This document shows positions 25,058 to 31,844 of a DNA stretch of 33,325 nucleotides, in pieces. This DNA comes from CAIMZW01 sp037133095 (GTDB lineage: Bacteria; Actinomycetota; Actinomycetes; Nanopelagicales; Nanopelagicaceae). The position numbers and the translations under genes are program-made. The notes beneath the pieces are model-generated. The model saw only the letters and a program-made list of their open reading frames with translations, was not told the DNA's origin and did not search any database. Each line of letters begins with the position of its first letter. Within the stretch, counting starts at the first letter, position 1. Location: NCBI GenBank assembly GCA_037133095.1, contig JBAXOT010000020.1, positions 1 to 33,325 on the forward strand, written 5' to 3'.

Positions 25058-25084
25058 CAAGGGCGAAAACCGGTTTCGCCCTTG
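25058..25084. other. Long hairpin between the domain-protein gene and the GH16 gene
   Basis: CAAGGGCGAAA and TTTCGCCCTTG form an 11-base perfect stem with a 5-base ACCGG loop. On the minus strand it follows the 25101 gene stop and precedes the GH16 start. No U-run follows, so it is not a full intrinsic terminator. It may stabilise the upstream mRNA or cause partial termination, giving more binding protein than enzyme. Confidence 0.55.
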
Positions 25085-25100
25085 GTCCATGGAGCGAGCG

Positions 25101-26477
25101 CTATTTCACGCTTACTGATGTGGTGTAAGTCTTGCCATCAATGACAACCGCGATCTTCTTGGTCCCAGGAGTCACCGAGTAAGCGAAGCCCTGATTGGCA
25201 ATTGAGATATTTGCCTTAACAGGCTTTAGTCCAGTGATGGAGATTGTGGCTTTCTTACCAGTGGCATTGGCGATGCCCAGTGTCAACGTATAAACCGGTT
25301 TGGCTTTCGAGCCTGATTTCGCACTCGATGCCGAGACGGTAATAGGTGTCGATGTTGAAGTAGCGGAAGTGGCATTTCCATAGAAATGGAATTGGGTGAC
25401 ATCGGCATGATCGACACCTATCCCAGCAACTTCGGGAACAACTTGGCTAAATACCGCCCCAGCAGTTGGTGAAGGGATGGTGATGGCCGCAGGTGTGTCC
25501 TCGCCCTTCTTATCCGTATTTTGTAGATTGAAGGCGGCGAAACCAAAGGCATCCGTCATGGCTTGAAGAACTACATCACCCTTCTTTGCATCGGTGCCGG
25601 TTTTGCCGTCTGTGATACTGGCATTTGAATTAGTTCCAGCTTTATTCAGGTGAAGTTTGACGACGGTATTTCGCACCGCCACGCCTGCATCGTCGGTAAC
25701 CTTATAAACAACGACAAATTTGGATCCAGTAGGTGCATAAACTTGACGAAGTCCATCTCCAGAAACGGAGTTTGTAGCATCAAGAGCCGGCGAAACCAAC
25801 TTGATTGTTGGATGTGCTAACGAGTAAGTGTCGGCGTTCTTCGGGATGTAATAATGAAATTCCGTGATTGCAGAATGATCAGGCTTCTCTCCTGCGACCT
25901 CAGGCAGCATTTGCGAGTGCAGGTCATTTAAGCCATCGTCGCTGATGTTGGGCGCGCTGGTGAATGAATCTGGCTGTGGTTCGCCAAATGGCGCTCCGTC
26001 AAGATCTTGAACTGCGAAGGTGACGTTTCCAAAAGCATCAGTTTTGTGAACGACATCAGCTTGATCTAGTGGCGGCTTGTCGACGCCCTTGGTCTTGGCA
26101 TAATCAACCTGCAAAATCGAGGTTGAGGTGCTGTAGCCCTTATTGATACGCAACTTCACATCCTGATTAATGAGCGGCTTTCCATCTTTATCAGTGACGT
26201 GATAAGTCAGGTTAATGTTTGAACCAACTGGAGCAAAGGTACGCTGATAGAGCAGACCGTCGCCGAACCAACCATTTGCCACCCAACCATCGGCCATCGC
26301 CTGATTCTTCTTTGCCTCGCTGGTATTAGTGGCATCAAGAACTGGACTCAGGAGAACAAGATGAGCATCTTGCGGTGGTGTCCCAGCAGCATGCGCAGGC
26401 GCGATGACGACTGAGGAAACTCCGATTGCCGTGACTATTGCGGCAAAAGCGGCTCCAAGCTTTCTGCGATTCATCAT
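25101..26477 (-). CDS. Secreted protein with two copies of an unnamed Ig/Big_1-like domain
   Basis: A 458-residue exported protein. Residues 1-31 form a signal peptide ending in APAHAA. Two related domains follow, about 39-210 and 224-366. Each runs through LLSPVLDATN or LVSPALDATN, a YAPxGS-type strand, YHVTDKDGKPLINQDVKL or YKVTDDAGVAVRNTVVKL, a TDAFG turn followed by VTF or AAF, and a final LPEVAG or VPEVAG with FHYY or FHFY. The pattern of VxDxxGxPxxNxxVxL and TDxxGxxxF resembles Big_1 Ig-like domains, but I cannot assign a named family. Residues 375-458 are a different Ser/Lys-rich beta module. It lies between the importer permeases and a GH16 gene. Capture or display of beta-glucan at the cell surface is the likely role, by context. 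Confidence 0.8.
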   Translation of the reverse strand: MMNRRKLGAAFAAIVTAIGVSSVVIAPAHAAGTPPQDAHLVLLSPVLDATNTSEAKKNQAMADGWVANGWFGDGLLYQRTFAPVGSNINLTYHVTDKDGKPLINQDVKLRINKGYSTSTSILQVDYAKTKGVDKPPLDQADVVHKTDAFGNVTFAVQDLDGAPFGEPQPDSFTSAPNISDDGLNDLHSQMLPEVAGEKPDHSAITEFHYYIPKNADTYSLAHPTIKLVSPALDATNSVSGDGLRQVYAPTGSKFVVVYKVTDDAGVAVRNTVVKLHLNKAGTNSNASITDGKTGTDAKKGDVVLQAMTDAFGFAAFNLQNTDKKGEDTPAAITIPSPTAGAVFSQVVPEVAGIGVDHADVTQFHFYGNATSATSTSTPITVSASSAKSGSKAKPVYTLTLGIANATGKKATISITGLKPVKANISIANQGFAYSVTPGTKKIAVVIDGKTYTTSVSVK

Positions 26478-26516
26478 TATTGACTAACCTTTCCTGGTTG
26501 TTCGAACATGAAATAT

Positions 26517-27362
26517 TTAGCCTTTAACTGCGCCATCCATAACACCGCTCACGAGCTTGCGGCCAACGAAGATAAAGAGAATTAAGAGCGGGGCAGTGGC
26601 TAAGAAAGCGCCACCCATCTGAAGACCATAATCCAAGCCATACATTGGCTTGAGTTGGGTCAGTGCCACCTGAAGCGTGAAGTGCTTGGGGCTTTGCAGA
26701 ACGATCGTTGGCCAGAGGTAATCGTTCCAAGCGGCGAGAAAGGCAAATAGTCCGAGTACAAATCCGCTTTGTCGAACGATAGGCATCACGATGCTCCAGA
26801 AAATCCTGGGCACTGAGGCACCATCGATACTGGCCGCTTCTAGAAGTTCATTGGGAACTTGTGCATCGATGATTTGACGCATCCAGAAAACTCCGAAAGC
26901 AGTAACAAGCGCGGGGACTATGAGACCTAACAGCGAGTCGATCATGTGCAGGTTCTTTACCAACATAAAGAGCGGAATGATTCCAAGTTGGCTTGGCAAC
27001 ATCATGGTTCCAACCACAAAAAGAATGAAGAATTTTCTCCCTTTGAAATTCAATTTGGCAAAGGCAAAGCCGGCGATTGCTGATAAAAGCACTTGGGCAA
27101 TTGCAATTGAAGTACCAACGATAAAAGTATTGAGAAGGGCGCTATTAAAATAGACACCTTGGGCGCTCATAACCTTTTTTGCCACAATCAGGAACCGACC
27201 ACCTGGGATAAGAGATGGTGGTGATTTAGAAATCTCGGCGTTGGTATTTGAAGAGACGACAAACATCCAATAAAACGGAAATATCGAAACGAAAGTGATG
27301 GTTGCCAACAACAAATAGTGAGCTGGCGAAGTCCGGCGCCATTTTGGAGTTCTGGTCTTCAT
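26517..27362 (-). CDS. Sugar ABC importer permease (MalG/CUT1 type)
   Basis: A 281-residue inner-membrane permease with six helices. The cytoplasmic coupling loop EAASIDGAS at 175-183, followed by FWSIVMPIV, is the EAA motif of carbohydrate uptake transporters of the MalG branch. The N-terminal IFPFYWMFVVSSN is also typical. It pairs with the MalF-type subunit, whose stop overlaps its ATG (ATGA, 27359-27362). Substrate is inferred from context as beta-gluco-oligosaccharides. No ATPase gene is present in the window. Confidence 0.92.
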   Translation of the reverse strand: MKTRTPKWRRTSPAHYLLLATITFVSIFPFYWMFVVSSNTNAEISKSPPSLIPGGRFLIVAKKVMSAQGVYFNSALLNTFIVGTSIAIAQVLLSAIAGFAFAKLNFKGRKFFILFVVGTMMLPSQLGIIPLFMLVKNLHMIDSLLGLIVPALVTAFGVFWMRQIIDAQVPNELLEAASIDGASVPRIFWSIVMPIVRQSGFVLGLFAFLAAWNDYLWPTIVLQSPKHFTLQVALTQLKPMYGLDYGLQMGGAFLATAPLLILFIFVGRKLVSGVMDGAVKG

Positions 27363-28354
27363 TTTCCACCGTCGCTTGAAATCTTGCGAGTTATGAAGAA
27401 GTTCACCAATGAGATGATGAGGACAATAAATGTGATGATGATGCCGATAGCGGCGGCATAACCATATTTATTATTGACGAAAGCTTGGTTATATAGAAAG
27501 AGAGTTAGGGTTAAGAATTGTTTGCTTGAACCCCCATCAGCTGCTAGTTGTTGCGGTTCAGCAAATACTTGAAGTCCACCAATCGTGCCAACGATCAAAA
27601 CGAAGGTGATGGTGTTCTTCAACGAAGGCAATGTGACATACCAAAATTGCTGGCGCTTTGAAGCCCCATCCACGCTGGCCGATTCATAAAGTTCATCTGG
27701 AATTGCCAACATCGAGGCTAAAAAGATCAGTGTGTTGTAACCAATCCAGCGCCAAGTAATCATGGAAGCAATTGCAATATGGCTAGGAATTACCCCTTCG
27801 ATAAAATCGATGTGGCGATGCATGCCAAAGTACCCCAGGATGTCGTTAACAATTCCAAAGTCACGTCCGAAGAGTTGACTGAAAACGATGGTGATTGCGA
27901 TGACGGAAGTGATGTTTGGAACCAGAAGAATTGTGCGCCAAAATGATTTGGCTTTCAGACGGCTATTACGCAAAATCGAGGCGAAGCCGATTGCCATAAT
28001 CATTTGAGGGAAAGTTGAAAGCGCCCAAATAGAGAAGGTGTTTCGAATTGCCAACCAGAGGTCGCTGTCATGCAATAAGAGGTTGAAATTCCGCAGTCCA
28101 GTAAATGTCGAACCACCCAATGGATCCCAATGGAAGAAAGAGATATAGACCGAATAGATGACCGGGGCCAAGCCAAAGATCACAAACATGAAGAAGAAAG
28201 GGGCTACAAAGAGAAAACCCCATCGACCATTGAGCGAAGGCACACCAGAAATGGCTTTGGTGGGTTTAACTTTGCGCGCCTTTTCAGGGTTTGCACTCTT
28301 CCACGGAGAAAGGGGGGCTTTAGACCGCCCCGCCTTCTCCTTTAATTGACTCAT
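27359..28354 (-). CDS. Sugar ABC importer permease (MalF/CUT1 type)
   Basis: A 331-residue permease. A Lys/Pro-rich cytoplasmic N-terminus of about 45 residues precedes six helices starting at WGFLFVAPFFFMFVIFGLAP. The coupling loop is ESASVDGAS at 224-232, then FWYVTLPSL. It forms the channel with the MalG-type subunit. ATG 28354 lies 31 bases after the binding-protein stop, but I see no good ribosome site directly before it (GGGGAG is about 20 bases away), so the true start is less certain than the gene. Second gene of a five-gene minus-strand operon. Confidence 0.9.
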   Translation of the reverse strand: MSQLKEKAGRSKAPLSPWKSANPEKARKVKPTKAISGVPSLNGRWGFLFVAPFFFMFVIFGLAPVIYSVYISFFHWDPLGGSTFTGLRNFNLLLHDSDLWLAIRNTFSIWALSTFPQMIMAIGFASILRNSRLKAKSFWRTILLVPNITSVIAITIVFSQLFGRDFGIVNDILGYFGMHRHIDFIEGVIPSHIAIASMITWRWIGYNTLIFLASMLAIPDELYESASVDGASKRQQFWYVTLPSLKNTITFVLIVGTIGGLQVFAEPQQLAADGGSSKQFLTLTLFLYNQAFVNNKYGYAAAIGIIITFIVLIISLVNFFITRKISSDGGK

Positions 28355-28385
28355 TGATTATCGAAAAACAACTACTCCCCCCGGA

Positions 28386-29729
28386 CTAGTTGTTCACGAC
28401 TTTCTTAAGGTCTGAAAGTACCTGCGCCCAGGATTGGTCTGGTGTCATCTTCTTTGCTGCAACTCGGCCCAGGCCAGCGCCAATTGCTTGATCTACGGCT
28501 CGTTCCAACTTGCCTTCGAAGATCGGCTTTAACTTAACAACACCACCCGCATAAATTTGGCCGACAGGAGCGTTACTGAAGAACGGATCTGTAAACCCAG
28601 TTAGAGCAGGATCCTTGTAGAGAACTGAAGCTGCTGGAAAGAGACCATAAGTCTTGAAGACCTTTAACTCTTGGACTGGATCGAGATACCAAGTAAGGAA
28701 GTCATATGCCGCTTGCTTGTTCTTGGCATAGGAGGGAATGGTGAGTTGAGTTCCGCCTTGGTTTCCACCGCCGCCGGGCATATCTGCGATATCCCACTTA
28801 CCTGCAGTGTCTGGCGCCTGCGCCTTGATGTAATCCATCATCCAGGCCGGAGCCAAGATGGTGGCAAAGGTGCCTTTGCTCATTCCGATGTTCCAGTCAG
28901 AGGTGTATTGGCCGATTCGAGTCCCGATTCCAGATTGCGTTGCCTTAATCGTGGTATTCCACGCCAACTTAACCTGAGGATTTGTATCGTAAATCAGCTT
29001 TCCGGTATCAGTTCCATCGTTTTGATAGTACTTGGCTGTTCCTTGATTCATGATTGCGGCGTAAATAGTTCCCGCGTTGTCAATAAAGCCCATCCCATTC
29101 TTCTTCTGGCTGGCTGTTAACTTCGCTAAATATTTTTGTCCGGTCGCGATAAAGGAATCCCATGTTGGCCACAACTTTGCGACCGCCTTACGGTCGGTAG
29201 GAAGTCCAGCCTTCTTGAAAAGATCAGTGCGGTAGGCAACTTCGAGGCCACCCACATCGGTTGGAATACCAATTACAGCACCGTTATAGGCGACGCCTTG
29301 ATCCCAGCGCCAAGGCAGATAGTTCTTCTGAATCTCAGCAGCAGATTGACCAGCAAGAATGCCTGCGGCCGCATTCGCATCAGAAGTTTTCATTTGCTTG
29401 AGATCTTGAAAACACTTTGGGTATGAACGCCAGTAGCCAGAATAGGAAACTTCGACAGCAACAATGTCTGGTCCGGTGCTCGAGGTACATGCAGTCACCA
29501 TGTTTGAGCCATTCAACGGATCGAGATCTGACTTCTTAATCTGCAGCGTGACTTCAGGATGAAGAATCTTGTACTCCTGAACCAGTTGACGCTGAATGAC
29601 GTCACCAAAGGTCCAAATCGTAATCGTCACAGGATCAGCAGCTTTAGCCGGAGTGGTCAAAGTTCCGATACCTACAATCACCGCAGCTACGGCAGCAACT
29701 GTTCCCTTAACTCGCCATTTTCTCAGCAT
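28386..29729 (-). CDS. Sugar ABC importer solute-binding protein
   Basis: A 447-residue extracellular solute-binding protein of family 1 (SBP_bac_1, CUT1). The signal peptide covers about 1-31 and ends in TPAKA. The mature start VTITIWTFGDVIQRQLVQEY matches family members, followed by PDIVAVEVS, a central GIPTDVGGLEVAYRTDLFK and WDIADMPGGGGNQGG. There is no lipobox Cys, so retention at the cell surface is not explained. Aromatic residues are many (YWRSYPKCF, YLPWRWDQG), suiting sugar stacking. ATG 29729 is chosen because AAAAGGGAG lies 7 bases upstream; the frame is open to 29774. It is the first gene of the importer operon, controlled by operator B. Ligand by context: beta-gluco-oligosaccharide. 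Confidence 0.9.
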   Translation of the reverse strand: MLRKWRVKGTVAAVAAVIVGIGTLTTPAKAADPVTITIWTFGDVIQRQLVQEYKILHPEVTLQIKKSDLDPLNGSNMVTACTSSTGPDIVAVEVSYSGYWRSYPKCFQDLKQMKTSDANAAAGILAGQSAAEIQKNYLPWRWDQGVAYNGAVIGIPTDVGGLEVAYRTDLFKKAGLPTDRKAVAKLWPTWDSFIATGQKYLAKLTASQKKNGMGFIDNAGTIYAAIMNQGTAKYYQNDGTDTGKLIYDTNPQVKLAWNTTIKATQSGIGTRIGQYTSDWNIGMSKGTFATILAPAWMMDYIKAQAPDTAGKWDIADMPGGGGNQGGTQLTIPSYAKNKQAAYDFLTWYLDPVQELKVFKTYGLFPAASVLYKDPALTGFTDPFFSNAPVGQIYAGGVVKLKPIFEGKLERAVDQAIGAGLGRVAAKKMTPDQSWAQVLSDLKKVVNN

Positions 29730-29782
29730 TTCAAACTCCCTTTTCAAGTTGCTACTGCGATAAAAATTTGCCAAATGCTTCC

Positions 29783-29800
29783 TATGAAAGCGGTTTCATA
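29783..29800. promoter_or_regulatory. LacI-type operator B of the glucan locus
   Basis: TATGAAAGCGGTTTCATA is the exact reverse complement of operator A at 22763-22780. It lies in the divergent region between the binding-protein gene (minus) and a GH16 gene (plus), next to the minus-strand promoter boxes. Both gene arms could be repressed from it. Confidence 0.87.
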
Positions 29801-29807
29801 GTAGGGT

Positions 29808-29836
29808 AGTTAACTGTATGGTCTTGAACTTCGCAA
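29808..29836 (-). promoter_or_regulatory. Possible promoter of the importer operon
   Basis: Minus strand TTGCGA (29831-29836), a 17-base spacer and TTAACT (29808-29813). Operator B begins 7 bases downstream. The boxes are weak (four and three of six), but the layout mirrors that of the GH1 promoter and operator A. Confidence 0.35.
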
Positions 29837-29894
29837 TACCATCAGAGCCGATTTATAAAAAGTTATAAAAGCGTGATAATCAAAAGAGGTCCTC

Positions 29895-30815
29895 ATGAAA
29901 CTGCGGTTGTTGAAGCGCACCACCATTCTTTTGTTGTGCGGCGCTGTTTTTGCCGCCTTTGCGGGCGCGGTGCCAGCACAAGCTGCTGCTTCTGGACCCA
30001 AAGTCTTAAAGTTACTTTGGTCGGATGAGTTCGCAGGTAAGAAAGGCGCACTCCCTAATCCAAAGGTATGGAACTACGACATTGGAAACAGTTATGGCTG
30101 GGGAAATTCCGAACTTGAGTACTACACCCAGAAACCGGCGAATATTGCCACTGATGGCAAAGGTCATCTTGTAATAACTGCAAATAGAATTTCCGATCAA
30201 TCTGGTACCGCTGTTGGCGCAGTTCCAGGAACCGACCAAATCCTCAACATTTGCAATGAATGCCAATTCACCAGCGCCAAGATAAAGACCGCAAATAAAA
30301 TTGGTTTTCTTTATGGCCGTCTAGAGGCGCGCATGAAGATTCCTACCGGGGCCGGAACGTGGCCAGCTTTTTGGCTTTTAGGCTCAGATCTCTTACAAGG
30401 CAATCCCTGGCCAGAATGTGGTGAAATCGATGTGCTTGAAGCACGCGGGTTTATGCCAGAGGCCGCTTTTGGAACTCTGCACGGTCCCAGTTTTGTCGCC
30501 GGTTCTGGTGGCGGATATGGGTCAACATTTAATAATCAAACTTCTTTGGCTGATGCTTTTCATACCTACGCAATAGAGTGGAAGAAGAATCAGGTCGACT
30601 TCTACGTCGACGACAACCTCTATTTTTCGGCCACACCGAAAGATGTGGCACCGGGGCGATGGGTCTTCAACCACGAATTCTTTCTCATTATGAATCTTGC
30701 CATGGGGGGCGAATTCGCGGGAGATATTGACCCAACCATTAACAAATCACAACTTGCCATCGACTATATCCGTTTCTACTCAGTCAATGGTGTCGGAGCC
30801 GTTCTCAAGCATTAA
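29895..30815 (+). CDS. Secreted GH16 beta-glucanase (single domain)
   Basis: A 306-residue exported enzyme: signal peptide at about 1-31 (TILLLCGAVFAAFAGAVPAQA), then one GH16 domain from LLWSDEFAG. The catalytic motif is GEIDVLE with Glu177, Asp179 and Glu182. GWGNSELEYYTQ at 68-79 and GTWPAFWLLGSD at 154-165 are standard GH16 blocks. Extra Cys in NICNECQF (two residues within 4) may bind metal or form a disulfide. The tail is YSVNGVGAVLKH, as in the paralogs. ATG 29895 follows AAAGAGGT. It is divergent from the importer operon across operator B and 25 bases upstream of the domain-protein gene, with which it forms an operon. Confidence 0.93.
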   Translation: MKLRLLKRTTILLLCGAVFAAFAGAVPAQAAASGPKVLKLLWSDEFAGKKGALPNPKVWNYDIGNSYGWGNSELEYYTQKPANIATDGKGHLVITANRISDQSGTAVGAVPGTDQILNICNECQFTSAKIKTANKIGFLYGRLEARMKIPTGAGTWPAFWLLGSDLLQGNPWPECGEIDVLEARGFMPEAAFGTLHGPSFVAGSGGGYGSTFNNQTSLADAFHTYAIEWKKNQVDFYVDDNLYFSATPKDVAPGRWVFNHEFFLIMNLAMGGEFAGDIDPTINKSQLAIDYIRFYSVNGVGAVLKH

Positions 30816-30840
30816 TACACAAACAATCGAAAGGATCACA

Positions 30841-31785
30841 ATGAAGTTCTCCCTAAAGCAGGCAGGAAAGGTTGCTCTTTCTTTCGCTCTGTTATCCACC
30901 GCGGTCACGAGTGGGGTTTCGCTCTCAACTGCGGCGGCTCTGCCTTCAATTCGACTCACCAGCCCGGTTTACACCAGCGCCAACAGTGTTGATGCAACCG
31001 GAGATATTGCTCAGTATTACTCTCCCGGAACCAAGGCTTTTTACACATATATCAAAGCCGGTTCCACGCTCACTTTGACTTACCACGTAAGCACCGATGG
31101 CTCTACTGCCGCAAAAAACCAACAAGTCTTATTACAGGTGAATGCTCCTTACAGTGGATCAGCAGCACTCTGGTCAGCCGATGGAAAGGCAATCCCAGCC
31201 CAGCAAAATGATGGCTATGGTGCTCAACTCACTGGGACAACCAATGATTCAGGTGACGTTACATTCACAATCGTCAGCACCAGCACGACAGGACTCGAAG
31301 GCGTTCCAACTTCGCTCACCATGAACCGAGACAAGATCACACCAGCCAGACTTTATGGCACGATGAAACCAATCCTTCCGGGTGTTGGAGATAAGGCCGA
31401 AGATACAGACATCGCTACTTTCGATGTTGCCAGCGATCTACCAAGTCTCGTAGCCCCTACGCCTACCGCAAGCGCTACACCAAAGCCAGTAGCAACTCCA
31501 ACGCCAACTTCAACCCCGAGTGCCTCCGAAGCACCAGTTGTCTTGAAGGACCAATCTGTTGCGAGTTTTGCCGCAAAAATTAAGATTGGCAAAGTTCTCG
31601 CTCTGCCCGCAAAATCCAATAGCGGAATTGTCATCATTTGGATCAGCGATTCAAAGAATTGCGTCGTCAAGGGTTCAAAACTTACTGCGAAGAAAATTGG
31701 CTCTTGTAATGTCATCGGAACCAACGCCGGCGACATGAAATACAACTCTTTCTCCGTTATGAAAAAGGTTAGCGTTACTAAGTAA
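30841..31785 (+). CDS. Secreted protein with one unnamed Ig/Big_1-like domain, PT linker and C-terminal beta module
   Basis: A 314-residue exported protein. The signal peptide is about 1-32 (VALSFALLSTAVTSGVSL). Residues about 33-196 are the same domain type as in the 25101 gene: IRLTSPVYTSANSVDATG, then TLTYHVSTDGS with KNQQVLLQVN, a TNDSGDVTFTI turn and strand, and ILPGVGDKAEDTDIATFDV. A Pro/Thr/Ser/Ala linker (about 204-228) leads to a short beta module with WISDSKNCVVKGSKLTAKK and two Cys, like Ig-type modules seen on actinobacterial surface proteins. ATG 30841 follows AAAGGA; the frame is open upstream to 30697, but that lies inside the GH16 gene. It is co-transcribed with the GH16 gene 25 bases upstream. 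Glucan binding is inferred from context. Confidence 0.82.
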   Translation: MKFSLKQAGKVALSFALLSTAVTSGVSLSTAAALPSIRLTSPVYTSANSVDATGDIAQYYSPGTKAFYTYIKAGSTLTLTYHVSTDGSTAAKNQQVLLQVNAPYSGSAALWSADGKAIPAQQNDGYGAQLTGTTNDSGDVTFTIVSTSTTGLEGVPTSLTMNRDKITPARLYGTMKPILPGVGDKAEDTDIATFDVASDLPSLVAPTPTASATPKPVATPTPTSTPSASEAPVVLKDQSVASFAAKIKIGKVLALPAKSNSGIVIIWISDSKNCVVKGSKLTAKKIGSCNVIGTNAGDMKYNSFSVMKKVSVTK

Positions 31786-31793
31786 TTTAAAGT

Positions 31794-31835
31794 TAATGAA
31801 CCCTCGATTGGCTTCCTGCCTTCGGGGGTTCATTA
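31794..31835. terminator. Bidirectional terminator-like hairpin between convergent genes
   Basis: TAATGAACCCTCGA (31794-31807) pairs with TTCGGGGGTTCATTA (31822-31835, 14 pairs including one G-T) around a 14-base loop. The plus side continues ACTTTG and the minus side ACTTTAAATTAC, so U-runs are short. It lies between the domain-protein gene and the convergent GH16 gene. Confidence 0.65.
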
Positions 31836-31844
31836 CTTTGAGAA

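Noticed and set aside
25065..25078. GAAAACCGGTTTC as a third glucan operator
   Set aside because: It is 13 bases long with odd symmetry, lacks the flanking TAT/ATA and sits inside a long hairpin within an operon, so it is better explained as part of that stem.
28671..29120. 149-codon open frame antisense to the sugar-binding protein
   Set aside because: No family resemblance or ribosome site, and the other strand encodes a clear solute-binding protein.
31353..31745. Open frame antisense to the secreted domain protein
   Set aside because: The opposite strand has a signal peptide, recognisable domain and linker; the antisense Val/Gly repeats mirror the Pro-Thr linker codons.
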